Counted from the stretch's first letter, positions 34,753 through 44,472 are shown. The stretch: 64,000 nucleotides of DNA from Sinorhizobium glycinis (GCF_001651865.1 NZ_LPUX01000062.1:124001-188000), one strand, 5' to 3'. Notes: generated by a model not told the origin, from the letters alone. Numbers and translations: made by a program.

Positions 34753-35871
34753 GTGAACGACAATGCATTCCTTCAGCCGTCCAGGCGGATGTTTCTTGCC
34801 GGTGCGGCGGGGTTCGGTCTCTCGCTGGTCGCAGGCAATGGACGTACGGCAACCCGGTCCCCGGTCGACACCACATTCCTCTTTTCCAATGACATCCATG
34901 CCTGCCTCGTTTCGACGGAAGGCCTTGCGCCGAATTGCGAACAGGAGGGCAAGACGGACGCCAATCTGTTGCGCCACATTGCGGCGCTCAACGGCCTTCC
35001 GGGGCAGCTTTGGCCGGAAACGATCGACGGAAAAACGAGCGGTCTTGCCAGCGCCGGAACGAAGATCGCCCGGCCGTCCGGCCTGGTGCTCGGCGGCGAT
35101 ATCACCGACGACGGCGGCGGCCAGGTTCGCGAGCCGCGCGAAGGGCGGCAGCTGCAGCAGTTCCAGAGCCGATACGAGCACGGTGTCGGGCCGCATCATA
35201 TCCACTATCCCGTCTATGTCGGGCTTGGAAACCATGATCTCGATCAGGATGGCGCACCACCGAATGTCGATTGGTACCGCCGCGAATTGCGCGACTATGT
35301 GGAACTCACCCATCGCCAGTCGGTGTTCTACAGGCCGCCGGTGCCCGTCACCAACTACGATCCGCTATCGGACAATTATTCCTGGGACTGGGGCGGCCTC
35401 CATCTGGTGCAATTGCAGCGCTTCGGCGGTGACGAGAACAAGGGCGCGGTGAGCGGCCTGCCATGGCTGAAGCGCGATCTCGCTACCTATGCTGCCGACG
35501 GACGCCCGGTCGTCTTATTCCAGCATTATGGTTGGGATGCGTTCTCGACCGAGGTCTGGGACGCCGCGGCGAGAACTTTCGACGATCAGGGCGATGGCGA
35601 GCCGCATTGGTGGAGCCCGGCCGAGCGCGATGCGCTGCTCGCGACGCTGAAGGGCTCCAACGTCGTCGGGCTCTTCCACGGTCACGAACATGACCGGGTG
35701 ATGGCCTATCGGGCCGGCGAAATCGACGTCTTCAAGCCAAAGGCGGCCTATCTCGGCGGCTTTGCGTTGGTTCGGGCCACCGAGAAGTTCCTGGATGTCG
35801 CTTTCGGAGAAGCGCGTGGGGAGGCGGGCCACGCTATTTTCACCCATGCATTCAGCAAGCGATTCGACTGA
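34753..35871 (+). CDS. Tat-exported calcineurin-like metallophosphoesterase
   Basis: Predicted exported phosphoesterase, 372 aa. The N-terminus has a twin-arginine signal (RRMFLAGAAGFGLSLVAG). Metallophosphoesterase motifs in order: NDIHACL (motif I, with a D-x-H), LGGDITDDGG (II), GLGNHDLD (III), LFQHYGWD (IV) and GLFHGHEHDRV (V), all with metal ligands intact. The start is the GTG at 34753 with GGGAG ten bases before it; the long open frame upstream runs antisense-like through emrB and the repeat and was discarded. Substrate unknown. It is separated from the xyl genes by a palindromic operator. Confidence 0.85.
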   Translation: MNDNAFLQPSRRMFLAGAAGFGLSLVAGNGRTATRSPVDTTFLFSNDIHACLVSTEGLAPNCEQEGKTDANLLRHIAALNGLPGQLWPETIDGKTSGLASAGTKIARPSGLVLGGDITDDGGGQVREPREGRQLQQFQSRYEHGVGPHHIHYPVYVGLGNHDLDQDGAPPNVDWYRRELRDYVELTHRQSVFYRPPVPVTNYDPLSDNYSWDWGGLHLVQLQRFGGDENKGAVSGLPWLKRDLATYAADGRPVVLFQHYGWDAFSTEVWDAAARTFDDQGDGEPHWWSPAERDALLATLKGSNVVGLFHGHEHDRVMAYRAGEIDVFKPKAAYLGGFALVRATEKFLDVAFGEARGEAGHAIFTHAFSKRFD

Positions 35872-35913
35872 GGTTGGACGCCTATTTCCATGGCCTTCCA
35901 GTCACGCGCGATA

Positions 35914-35935
35914 TTTTGATTTACGTACATCAAAA
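35914..35935. promoter_or_regulatory. 22-bp palindromic operator upstream of the lacI-xylB genes
   Basis: TTTTGAT, eight bases with TACGTA at the centre, ATCAAAA: only one base pair breaks the symmetry. It ends 32 bases before the start of the LacI-family gene, consistent with autoregulation of the regulator-xylB unit. Confidence 0.65.
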
Positions 35936-35967
35936 CTTCCTCTAAGGGGTGTCGCGAGGAGGAAGAA

Positions 35968-37005
35968 ATGCGACCGACCGTTCACGATATCGCCGCCGAG
36001 GCGGGCGTCAGCCTGGCGACCGTCGACCGGGTGTTGAACAATCGCCCCGGTGTCCGTGCCGTGACGCGCGGCAAGGTCGAGCAGGCGATCGCGACGCTTG
36101 GCTATGTGCGTGACGTTGCCGCCGCCAATCTTGCCAAAGGCCGCGGCTATTCGCTGAATTTCATCCTGCCCGCCGGCGAAAATTCCTTCATGCGCGGGCT
36201 GGAGGCCGAGGTGAGGGCCGCCAAGGCGCACTTGGCGTCGGAGCGGACCGAAATCACCATTCGCTGCGTTCCCGCTTTTGACGCGTCCGCCCTGGCGGAT
36301 GCACTGGCGGAGGCGCGACGGCAACGGCCCGCCGGCGTCGCCGTGGTTGCGGTCGATGCGCCTGAGGTGGTGCGCGCCGTGGAAGAGCTGCGCCAGGAGG
36401 GGATTGCCGTCGTCACCCTCGTTTCCGACCTGCCGGGATCGACGCGCGATCACTTCGCCGGCGTCGACAATATCGCCGCAGGGCGCACCGCCGGAAACCT
36501 GATGGGCCGCTTCCTCGGCGATCGTGCCGGGCCGGTCGCGGTGGTGGCGGGCTCGATGCTCGTGCGCGACCACAGGGAGCGGCTGGAAGGCTTTCAGGCG
36601 GTCATGCACGAATGCTTCGAAACCCGCTTGCTGCTGCCCGTCGTCGAGGGGCAGGACGATGCGGCTCTCGTCGAGAAACTCGTCGGCGGACTCATCGAGC
36701 GCCATCCGGATCTTGCCGGCATCTACAGCCTCGGTGCGGGCAATCGCGGTCTCGTTGCCGCGCTCGAGAAGGCCGGCAAGGCCGAAGCGGTTTGTGCGAT
36801 TGCGCACGAACTGACGCCCCATAGCCGCGCGGCCCTTCTTTCCGGAACGATCGACGTCCTGCTCAACCAGGACGCAGGCCACGAAATCCGCAGTGCCATC
36901 CGAGTGCTGAAGGCCAAGGCGGACGGGCTGCCGGTGATCGAGGCGCAGGAACGCATTCGCATCGACATATTCCTGAAAGACAACCTGCCGAACGGGCAGG
37001 CATAG
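35968..37005 (+). CDS. LacI-family transcriptional regulator of the xylose genes
   Basis: 345 aa. An N-terminal LacI helix-turn-helix (TVHDIAAEAGVSLATVDRVL, residues 4-23, then NNRPGVR) is followed by a hinge and a periplasmic-binding-protein-like sugar domain (about 65-345: YSLNFILPAGENSFMRGLE, then HFAGVDNIAAGRTAGNLMGR). Located 9 bases before xylB and behind a palindrome it may bind, so it probably senses xylose or a related pentose. Repressor or activator sense cannot be told. Confidence 0.88.
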   Translation: MRPTVHDIAAEAGVSLATVDRVLNNRPGVRAVTRGKVEQAIATLGYVRDVAAANLAKGRGYSLNFILPAGENSFMRGLEAEVRAAKAHLASERTEITIRCVPAFDASALADALAEARRQRPAGVAVVAVDAPEVVRAVEELRQEGIAVVTLVSDLPGSTRDHFAGVDNIAAGRTAGNLMGRFLGDRAGPVAVVAGSMLVRDHRERLEGFQAVMHECFETRLLLPVVEGQDDAALVEKLVGGLIERHPDLAGIYSLGAGNRGLVAALEKAGKAEAVCAIAHELTPHSRAALLSGTIDVLLNQDAGHEIRSAIRVLKAKADGLPVIEAQERIRIDIFLKDNLPNGQA

Positions 37006-37014
37006 GAGGACCAA

Positions 37015-38469
37015 ATGTATCTCGGACTGGATCTCGGCACGTCCGGCGTCAAGGCCATGCTGATCGACGGCGAGCAGAAGATCATCGGCTCCGCCTCGGC
37101 CGCGCTCGACGTGTCGCGGCCGCAGCCCGGCTGGTCGGAGCAGGACCCTGCCGACTGGCTGCGGGCGACGGAAGAGGCGGTCGCCGGGCTGAAGGCGGCG
37201 CATCCGCAGGCGCTTGCGGCGGTGCGCGGCATCGGCCTCTCCGGTCAGATGCATGGCGCGACGCTCCTCGACGAAAACGACGCGGTCCTTCGACCCTGCA
37301 TTCTCTGGAACGATACGCGCAGCTTCCGTGAGGCGGCGGCCCTCGACAGTGATCCGCAGTTCCGCGCCCTGACCGGCAATATCGTCTTCCCCGGCTTCAC
37401 GGCGCCGAAGCTTGCCTGGGTGCGCGAAAACGAGCCGGAGATCTTCGCCAGGGTGCGCTGGGTGCTCCTGCCCAAGGACTATCTCCGCCTGTGGCTGACC
37501 GGCGAGCATATTTCGGAGATGTCGGACTCCGCCGGCACATCCTGGCTCGACACGGGCAAGCGGAAGTGGTCTGAGAGCCTGCTTGCCGCCACCCGTCTTG
37601 AGAAGCGGCAGATGCCGGAGCTGGTCGAGGGAACGGACAGTGCCGGCACGCTTCGGCCGGAACTTGCGAACCGGTGGGGCATGGGGTCCGGTGTGGTCGT
37701 GGCCGGAGGCGCCGGCGACAATGCGGCGTCGGCCTGCGGAATGGGCACGGTCGGCGAGGCCCACGCCTTTGTTTCGCTCGGCACATCGGGCGTGCTGTTC
37801 GCCGCCAATGCCAGCTATCTTCCCAATCCTGAGAGCGCCGTCCACGCCTTCTGCCATGCGCTGCCGAACACCTGGCACCAGATGGGGGTGATCCTCTCGG
37901 CAACCGATGCGCTCAACTGGCATTCGGGCGTTACGGGCAGAAGCGCTGCGGACCTCACCGGCGAACTCGGTGACACGCTCAGGACGCCGGGTCCCGTGAC
38001 ATTCCTTCCCTATCTTTCCGGCGAGCGAACGCCCCACAACGACGCGGCGATCCGCGGCGCCTTTGCCGGTCTCGGCCATGAGAGCTCCCGGGCCACACTG
38101 ACGCAAGCGGTGCTGGAGGGCGTGTCTTTCGCCATCCGCGACAGTCTGGAGGCGTTGCGGGCCGCCGGTACGACGCTCAACCGCGTCACGGCGATCGGCG
38201 GCGGCTCGAGGTCGCGCTACTGGCTGAAGTCGATCGCAACGGCGCTCGATTTGCCGGTCGACTTGCCGGCCGACGGCGATTTCGGCGCGGCCTTCGGTGC
38301 GGCTCGGCTCGGGCTGATCGCTGCGACCGGCGCCGACCCGGTCGCCACCTGCTTCGCCCCGGCAACGGCGGCGACGATCGCGCCGGATGCCTCGCTGGTG
38401 GCGGCCTATGAGGACGCCTACCAGCGCTACCGCCGGCTTTACCCTGCCATCAAGGGAGCGACGGCCTAA
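37015..38469 (+). CDS. xylB: Xylulokinase
   Basis: Phosphorylates D-xylulose to xylulose 5-phosphate for the pentose phosphate pathway. 484 aa FGGY kinase. The ATP-binding phosphate-1 motif is YLGLDLGTSGVKAMLIDG at the N-terminus; GIGLSGQMHGATLLDEN and RPCILWNDTRS bind the sugar. FLPYLSGERTPHNDAAIRG and AIGGGSRSRYWLKSIATALD are the C-terminal FGGY signatures. AGGAGG precedes the ATG. Co-transcribed with the LacI gene; xylA follows after 120 bases. Confidence 0.96.
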   Translation: MYLGLDLGTSGVKAMLIDGEQKIIGSASAALDVSRPQPGWSEQDPADWLRATEEAVAGLKAAHPQALAAVRGIGLSGQMHGATLLDENDAVLRPCILWNDTRSFREAAALDSDPQFRALTGNIVFPGFTAPKLAWVRENEPEIFARVRWVLLPKDYLRLWLTGEHISEMSDSAGTSWLDTGKRKWSESLLAATRLEKRQMPELVEGTDSAGTLRPELANRWGMGSGVVVAGGAGDNAASACGMGTVGEAHAFVSLGTSGVLFAANASYLPNPESAVHAFCHALPNTWHQMGVILSATDALNWHSGVTGRSAADLTGELGDTLRTPGPVTFLPYLSGERTPHNDAAIRGAFAGLGHESSRATLTQAVLEGVSFAIRDSLEALRAAGTTLNRVTAIGGGSRSRYWLKSIATALDLPVDLPADGDFGAAFGAARLGLIAATGADPVATCFAPATAATIAPDASLVAAYEDAYQRYRRLYPAIKGATA

Positions 38470-38589
38470 TCAATCCCGGTCGGCAGGACTGCCGGTCGCA
38501 CCGAACCTGAAATGAAAACGATTACTTTCCACCAGATGGCCGCGTTCCGCACAAAACGGCCGGCAACAGTCCAGGACAAGGAGACAGCC

Positions 38590-39900
38590 GTGAGCACCGG
38601 ATTTTTCGGCGATATCGCCAAGATCAAATATGAAGGGCCGGAGAGCACCAATCCGCTCGCCTTCCGCCACTACAATGCGGACGAGATCGTCCTCGGCAAG
38701 CGGATGGAAGACCATCTGCGCTTTGCCGTAGCCTACTGGCACACCTTCGTCTGGCCGGGCGGCGACCCGTTTGGCGGCCAGACCTTCGAACGTCCGTGGT
38801 TCAAGGACTCGATGGACGCTGCGAAGCTGAAGGCCGATGTTGCCTTCGAGTTCTTCCAGCTTCTCGGGGTGCCCTTCTATTGCTTCCATGACGCCGACGT
38901 TCGTCCCGAAGGCCGGAATTTCGCCGAGAACACCAGCAATCTCAACGAGATCGTCGACTACTTCGCCGAGAAGCAGGCCGCAACCGGCACCAAGCTGCTC
39001 TGGGGCACGGCGAACCTCTTTTCGAACCGCCGGTATATGGGCGGTGCGGCGACCAATCCGGATCCGGACGTCTTCGCCTTTGCCGCGGCGACGGTGAAGA
39101 CCTGCATCGACGCGACGCAGCGGCTCGGCGGCGAGAACTATGTGCTCTGGGGCGGACGCGAAGGCTACGAGACGCTGCTCAACACCGACATGAAGCGCGA
39201 GCTCGACCAGCTCGGCCGCTTCGTCAACCTGGTCGTCGAGTACAAGCACAAGATCGGCTTCAAGGGCGCGATCCTGATCGAGCCGAAGCCGCAGGAGCCG
39301 ACCAAGCACCAATACGATTTCGACGTCGCGACCGTGTACGGCTTCCTGAAGAAGTACGGCCTGGAAAACGAGGTGAAGGTCAATATCGAGCAGGGCCACG
39401 CGATCCTCGCCGGCCATTCCTTCGAGCACGAGCTGGCGCTTGCCAATGCGCTCGGCATCTTCGGTTCGATCGATATGAACCGCAACGATTACCAGTCCGG
39501 CTGGGACACTGATCAGTTCCCCAACAACGTTCCGGAAATGGCGCTTGCCTATTACCACGTGCTCGCAGGCGGCGGCTTCAAGACCGGCGGCACGAACTTC
39601 GACGCGAAGCTGCGCCGCCAGTCGATCGATCCGGAGGATCTGCTGATCGGCCATATCGGCGGCATGGACTGCTGCGCGCGCGGCCTCAAGGCGGCCGCAA
39701 AGATGATCGAGGACAAGGCGCTCTCCGCACCGCTCGAAAAGCGCTATGCCGGCTGGAACGTGCCGGAGGCCAAGAAGATGCTCGATGGTGGCTTCTCGCT
39801 CGAGGAGATCGAAGCCTGGGTGCGCAAGGCCGACCTCAATCCGCAGCCGAAATCCGGCAGGCAGGAATATCTGGAGAACGTCGTCAACCGCTACGTTTGA
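38590..39900 (+). CDS. xylA: Xylose isomerase
   Basis: Converts D-xylose to D-xylulose. 436 aa from the GTG at 38590 ([20 protein letters not shown]), which has AAGGAG six bases before it; the ATG at 38512 would add a non-conserved 26 residues. Active-site motifs: [14 protein letters not shown] with the catalytic histidine and aspartate, [13 protein letters not shown], and the metal-binding [20 protein letters not shown]. Length and all metal ligands agree with class II xylose isomerases. Confidence 0.97.
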   Translation: MSTGFFGDIAKIKYEGPESTNPLAFRHYNADEIVLGKRMEDHLRFAVAYWHTFVWPGGDPFGGQTFERPWFKDSMDAAKLKADVAFEFFQLLGVPFYCFHDADVRPEGRNFAENTSNLNEIVDYFAEKQAATGTKLLWGTANLFSNRRYMGGAATNPDPDVFAFAAATVKTCIDATQRLGGENYVLWGGREGYETLLNTDMKRELDQLGRFVNLVVEYKHKIGFKGAILIEPKPQEPTKHQYDFDVATVYGFLKKYGLENEVKVNIEQGHAILAGHSFEHELALANALGIFGSIDMNRNDYQSGWDTDQFPNNVPEMALAYYHVLAGGGFKTGGTNFDAKLRRQSIDPEDLLIGHIGGMDCCARGLKAAAKMIEDKALSAPLEKRYAGWNVPEAKKMLDGGFSLEEIEAWVRKADLNPQPKSGRQEYLENVVNRYV

Positions 39901-40187
39901 CGCGGGAGGAGGGTTCGAAGCGGGCTGGCGGGCAGTTGGATTCATCATGCCTGTCAGCCGCTACTTGCGGTTCATCACTGCATTCGTGACGCAGCCGCGG
40001 ATGTCATCCGATCCTCTTCGCGACAGGACGGAAGCCCATTGCCCCTCGCGAAGAATCTGCTAGTTTCTCGCTCCTGTAACGTTGCAGGTATTTAAGATAC
40101 CGCGAAAATTGCGGGGCGAAACGCCAAAAATATCACTCGACCGCCAGGCCGATGTCAGAAAACCGATCCACCCAGGAGGAATTTTGC

Positions 40188-41240
40188 ATGAAGACCATCA
40201 AGGGACCGGGGCTTTTTCTTGCGCAGTTCGCTGGCGATGCGGCGCCCTTCAACACGTGGGATTCGATCACCAAGTGGGCCGCCGATTGCGGCTACAGGGG
40301 CGTGCAGGTTCCGAGCTGGGACGACCGGCTCTTCGACCTGAAGAAGGCGGCGGAATCGAAAACCTATTGCGACGAGATCGCCGGCAAGGCGCGTGACAGC
40401 GGCGTCGAGATTACCGAGCTTTCGACGCATCTGCAGGGCCAGCTGGTGGCGGTGCATCCCGCCTATGACGAGGCGTTCGACGGTTTTGCGGCGCCAGAGG
40501 TGCGCGGCAAACCGAGCGCGCGCCAGCAATGGGCGGTCGAACAGGTGAAACTGGCGCTGACCGCCTCGAAGAACCTCGGCCTCGATGCGATGGCAAGCTT
40601 TTCCGGCGCGCTCGCCTGGCCCTTCGTCTATCCCTGGCCGCAGCGTCCCGCGGGGTTGGTGGAGACCGCCTTCGACGAGCTCGCCCGGCGATGGAAGCCG
40701 ATCCTCGATCATGCTGAGGATTGCGGCGTCGACGTCTGCTACGAGATCCATCCGGGCGAGGACCTGCATGACGGCATCACCTATGAGATGTTCCTGGAGC
40801 GCACCGGCAATCATGCCCGTGCTTGCATGCTCTATGACCCGTCGCACTACGTGCTGCAGTGCCTCGACTATCTCGACAATATCGACATCTACAAGGATCG
40901 CATCCGGATGTTCCACGTCAAGGATGCGGAGTTCAATCCGACCGGCCGGCAGGGGGTCTATGGCGGCTACCAGGGCTGGGTGAACCGTGCCGGCCGCTTC
41001 CGTTCGCTCGGCGACGGCCAGGTCGACTTCGGCGCGGTCTTCTCGAAAATGGCGGCTAACGATTTCGCGGGCTGGGCGGTGGTCGAGTGGGAATGCTGCC
41101 TGAAGCACCCGGAAGACGGCGCGCGCGAGGGGGCGGAGTTCGTCAAGGCACATATCATCCGCGTCACCGAAAAAGCCTTCGACGATTTCGCCGACAGCGG
41201 CACGGACGAGGCGGCGAATCGGCGGATGTTGGGGATCTAA
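40188..41240 (+). CDS. Sugar phosphate isomerase/epimerase (xylose-isomerase-like TIM barrel)
   Basis: 350 aa. TIM-barrel of the AP_endonuc_2/IolE-like superfamily: MKTIKGPGLFLAQFAGDAAP at the start, GVEITELSTHLQGQLVAVH, and metal ligands in VCYEIHPGEDLHDG, LYDPSHYVLQ and FHVKDAEFNPTG. AGGAGGA stands before the ATG at 40188. Followed after a repeat by a Gfo/Idh/MocA oxidoreductase, a pairing common in pathways for unusual sugars or inositols. The exact reaction (isomerase, epimerase or dehydratase) is not deducible. The 287-base gap upstream contains no other gene; a weak GGTAT/ATACC dyad is near 40090. Confidence 0.85.
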   Translation: MKTIKGPGLFLAQFAGDAAPFNTWDSITKWAADCGYRGVQVPSWDDRLFDLKKAAESKTYCDEIAGKARDSGVEITELSTHLQGQLVAVHPAYDEAFDGFAAPEVRGKPSARQQWAVEQVKLALTASKNLGLDAMASFSGALAWPFVYPWPQRPAGLVETAFDELARRWKPILDHAEDCGVDVCYEIHPGEDLHDGITYEMFLERTGNHARACMLYDPSHYVLQCLDYLDNIDIYKDRIRMFHVKDAEFNPTGRQGVYGGYQGWVNRAGRFRSLGDGQVDFGAVFSKMAANDFAGWAVVEWECCLKHPEDGAREGAEFVKAHIIRVTEKAFDDFADSGTDEAANRRMLGI

Positions 41241-41260
41241 ATTAAGGGCTCCAAATCGTC

Positions 41261-41399
41261 TGCCCCTCACCCTAACCCTCTCCCCGCAGGCGGGGAGAGG
41301 GGACTTGCCCCACCTTTCGCTGCCGCACGAGGAGGCGTCGCCGCGAGTCCCTTCTCCCCGCCTGCGGGGAGAAGGTGCCGGCAGGCGGATGAGGGGCAA
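41261..41399. repeat. Composite inverted repeat (CTTCTCCCCGC family)
   Basis: Begins TGCCCCTCACCCTAACCCTC and ends GATGAGGGGCA. Two internal hairpins: CTCTCCCCGCAGGCGGGGAGAG and CTTCTCCCCGCCTGCGGGGAGAAG. Located between the TIM-barrel gene and the oxidoreductase gene, which may still be co-transcribed across it. Confidence 0.87.
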
Positions 41400-41431
41400 T
41401 TCCATTGCAAACATTTCAGGAGAGAAGCACG

Positions 41432-42616
41432 ATGGCAATCGAGGGAAGCAACACGGAAACCCGGCAAAAGCGGATCCGGCTCGGCATGGTGGGCGGCGGC
41501 TCGGGCGCCTTCATCGGCGCGGTGCATCGGATCGCCGCGAGGCTCGACGACCATTACGAGCTGGTCGCGGGCGCGCTGTCGTCGACGCCCGAGAAGGCCC
41601 AGGCCTCGGGGCGCGAGCTTGGGCTCGACTCGTCGCGCGTCTATTCGGATTTCAAGGAGATGGCGATCCGCGAGGCGAAGCTGAAGAACGGCATCGAAGC
41701 GGTGGCGATCGTCACGCCGAACCACGTCCACTACGCTGCGGCGAAGGAGTTTCTGAAGCGCGGCATTCACGTGATCTGCGACAAGCCGCTGACCTCGACG
41801 CTTGCCGATGCGAAGAAGCTGAAGAGGGCGGCCGAGGAAAGCGACGCGCTCTTCGTGCTGACGCATAACTACACCGGCTATCCGATGGTGCGGCAGGCGC
41901 GCGAGATGATCGCGAGTGGCGAGATCGGCGCCGTCCGCCTGGTGCAGATGGAATATCCGCAGGACTGGCTGACCGAGAATATCGAGCAGTCCGGCCAGAA
42001 GCAGGCGGCATGGCGGACCGACCCGGCCCGCTCCGGCGCCGGCGGCTCGACCGGCGACATCGGCACGCATGCCTACAATCTCGGCTGCTTCGTGTCCGGG
42101 CTCGAGCTCGACGAACTTGCGGCCGATCTCGACAGCTTCGTCGGCGGCCGCCAGCTCGACGACAATGCCCATGTGATGCTGCGCTTCAAGGAGAAGGGCG
42201 GCGCGCGGGCCAAGGGCATGCTCTGGTGCAGCCAGGTGGCGCCCGGGCACGAGAACGGCCTGATGGTCCGCGTCTACGGCACCAAGGGCGGTCTCGAATG
42301 GACGCAGAAGGATCCGAACTACCTCTGGTACACGCCGTTCGGCGAGCCGAAGCGCCTGCTGACGCGCGCCGGAGCCGGCGCCTCAGCGGCAGGAACCCGC
42401 GTCTCGCGCGTTCCCTCGGGTCATCCGGAAGGCTATCTCGAAGGCTTCGCCAATATCTACACGGAGGCCGCCCGTGCCATCTACGCCAAGCGGAATGGCG
42501 AGACGGTGGACCCGGCTGTCACATATCCGACGATAGACGATGGCATGAAGGGCATGATCTTCGTCGATGCCTGCGTGCGGTCTTCGCAGCGTAACGGCGC
42601 CTGGACCAAGGTTTGA
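41432..42616 (+). CDS. Gfo/Idh/MocA-family oxidoreductase
   Basis: NAD(P)-dependent dehydrogenase of sugars or inositols, 394 aa from the ATG at 41432 with AGGAGAG upstream. The nucleotide-binding fold is at the N-terminus (RIRLGMVGGGSGAFIGAVHR). The catalytic EKP-type motif appears as CDKPLTSTLADAKKL, and GGSTGDIGTHAYNLGCFVSG carries the second active-site histidine region. Neighbours (TIM-barrel isomerase upstream, GH1 glucosidase downstream) suggest oxidation of a glucoside-derived sugar. Confidence 0.9.
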   Translation: MAIEGSNTETRQKRIRLGMVGGGSGAFIGAVHRIAARLDDHYELVAGALSSTPEKAQASGRELGLDSSRVYSDFKEMAIREAKLKNGIEAVAIVTPNHVHYAAAKEFLKRGIHVICDKPLTSTLADAKKLKRAAEESDALFVLTHNYTGYPMVRQAREMIASGEIGAVRLVQMEYPQDWLTENIEQSGQKQAAWRTDPARSGAGGSTGDIGTHAYNLGCFVSGLELDELAADLDSFVGGRQLDDNAHVMLRFKEKGGARAKGMLWCSQVAPGHENGLMVRVYGTKGGLEWTQKDPNYLWYTPFGEPKRLLTRAGAGASAAGTRVSRVPSGHPEGYLEGFANIYTEAARAIYAKRNGETVDPAVTYPTIDDGMKGMIFVDACVRSSQRNGAWTKV

Positions 42617-42755
42617 AACGCACGCTCATCGAGGGCGAGGCAGTTCGCCCCTCGGCCGGGTTGACATTTGCCGGCGCCGCGGTAGGCCACGGCCAGAACG
42701 GAAATGATGTTGTGGCGCCTGCTCGGCGCCACCCGGCAGACGACGGGACAAAACG

Positions 42756-44159
42756 ATGATCGAAGCCAAGAAACTTGCAGAACGCTTCCCCGGCGACTTT
42801 GTCTTCGGCGTGGCCACCGCTTCCTTCCAGATCGAGGGCGCCAGCAAGGCGGACGGGCGCAAGCCGTCGATATGGGACGCCTTCTCCAACATGCCCGGCC
42901 GCGTCTTCGAGCGTCACAACGGCGACGTCGCCTGCGATCATTACAATCGCCTCGAACAGGACCTCGATCTCATCAAAAGCCTCGGCGTCGAGGCCTACCG
43001 CTTCTCGACCGCCTGGCCGCGGATCATTCCGGAAGGCACCGGGCCGATCAATGAGAAGGGGCTGGACTTCTACGACCGCCTTGTCGACGGACTGAAGGCC
43101 CGCGGCATCAAGGCCTTTGCGACGCTCTATCACTGGGACCTGCCGCTGGCGCTGATGGGCGACGGCGGCTGGACAGCGCGCACAACCGCCTATGCCTATC
43201 AGCGCTATGCGAAGACGGTGATTGCCCGCCTCGGTGATCGGCTCGATGCGGTGGCGACCTTCAATGAGCCCTGGTGCTCGGTGTGGCTCAGCCACCTCTA
43301 CGGCATCCACGCGCCGGGCGAACGCAACATGGACGCGGCCCTCGCCGCACTGCATTTCACCAATCTCGCCCACGGCCTCGGCGTCGAGGCGATCCGCTCG
43401 GAACGGCCGGACCTGCCGGTCGGCATCGTCATCAATGCCCACTCGGTCTATGCCGGCAGCAATAGCGCAGAGGACAAGGCGGCCGCCGAGCGTGCCTTCG
43501 ACTTCCACAACGGCGTCTTCTTCGGACCGATCTTCAAGGGCGAGTATCCCGAGGGCTTCCTCTCGGCGCTCGGGCCTCGGATGCCGGCGATCGAGGACGG
43601 CGACATGACGACGATCTCGCGGCCGCTCGACTGGTGGGGACTCAACTACTATACGCCGATGCGCGTTTCGCATGATACGGCTGCCGGCGCCGAATATCCA
43701 GCGACGGTCAATGCAAAGCCGGTCAGCGACGTGAAGACGGATATCGGCTGGGAAGTCCATGCGCCGGCGCTCGGGGCGTTGGTGGAGACGCTCAACGCTC
43801 GCTACAAGCTTCCGGATTGCTACATCACCGAAAACGGCGCCTGCTACAATATGGGCGTCGAGAACGGCGTCGTCGACGACCAGCCCCGGCTCGACTATAT
43901 CGCCGATCACCTGTCGGTGACCGCCGACCTGATCGGCAAGGGTTATCCGATGCGCGGCTATTTCGCCTGGAGCCTGATGGACAATTTCGAATGGGCGGAA
44001 GGCTATAGGATGCGTTTCGGCATCGTCCATGTGGACTATGAGACCCAGATTCGCACCGTCAAGAAGAGCGGTCACTGGTACAAAGACTTGGCCGAACAAT
44101 TCCCGAAGGGGAACCACAAGTCGGCCAGCGGGATGGAAATCCCTGGCGCGGCGGAGTAG
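42756..44159 (+). CDS. Beta-glucosidase, glycoside hydrolase family 1
   Basis: Retaining beta-glucosidase, 467 aa. The acid/base glutamate is in ATFNEPWCS near residue 170 and the nucleophile in YITENGACYN near 358. The family N-terminal signature FVFGVATASFQIEGA begins about residue 14, and the C-terminal MRGYFAWSLMDNFEWAEGYR is the usual aglycone-site region. No signal peptide, so it acts in the cytoplasm on an imported beta-glucoside. It lies 139 bases after the oxidoreductase on the same strand. Confidence 0.96.
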   Translation: MIEAKKLAERFPGDFVFGVATASFQIEGASKADGRKPSIWDAFSNMPGRVFERHNGDVACDHYNRLEQDLDLIKSLGVEAYRFSTAWPRIIPEGTGPINEKGLDFYDRLVDGLKARGIKAFATLYHWDLPLALMGDGGWTARTTAYAYQRYAKTVIARLGDRLDAVATFNEPWCSVWLSHLYGIHAPGERNMDAALAALHFTNLAHGLGVEAIRSERPDLPVGIVINAHSVYAGSNSAEDKAAAERAFDFHNGVFFGPIFKGEYPEGFLSALGPRMPAIEDGDMTTISRPLDWWGLNYYTPMRVSHDTAAGAEYPATVNAKPVSDVKTDIGWEVHAPALGALVETLNARYKLPDCYITENGACYNMGVENGVVDDQPRLDYIADHLSVTADLIGKGYPMRGYFAWSLMDNFEWAEGYRMRFGIVHVDYETQIRTVKKSGHWYKDLAEQFPKGNHKSASGMEIPGAAE

Positions 44160-44472
44160 GGGTCTGTTCTACACAAAAAGAGTAGACTGTTGCGCCGAGC
44201 CGCGGCGTTCGGAAAAATCGTGCCTGTGAAATGGGAGGGCCGAGGGGCATAACAACCTGAACCATACGGCATGGCTGCCATGCCGCGCCCGACATGAATC
44301 GACCGGTTGCCCGATGATAGAAAGTTGCTCTCCGTTTCGAATGCGCTACCGAATGCCGGCCTGAGGCGCATTCACCGCTCCCGGCCTACGGCCGGAGACA
44401 AGAATTTCGAACATCCGAGAGCATCATGTATCCTGATATCGCTGTAATCCCTCCACCGGAGGCGACCGGACA
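44160..44472 (+). promoter_or_regulatory. Structured 313-base leader region before metNIQ
   Basis: No gene. Contains three inverted repeats in a row: CGGCATGG/CCATGCCG (44267-44285, 3-base loop), AATGCGC/GCGCATT (44340-44372, long loop), and CCGGCC/GGCCGG (44381-44395, 3-base loop). None is followed by a T-run. The region precedes a methionine importer, so a regulatory leader is plausible, but I could not match it to SAM-II, SAM-V or SAM/SAH riboswitch consensus. Part of it may simply end the beta-glucosidase transcript. Confidence 0.4.

Noticed and set aside
35902-38106. 734-codon open frame antisense to the LacI-xylB region
   Set aside because: It opposes two clearly functional genes, contains no recognisable domain, and long antisense frames are expected from high GC at third positions.
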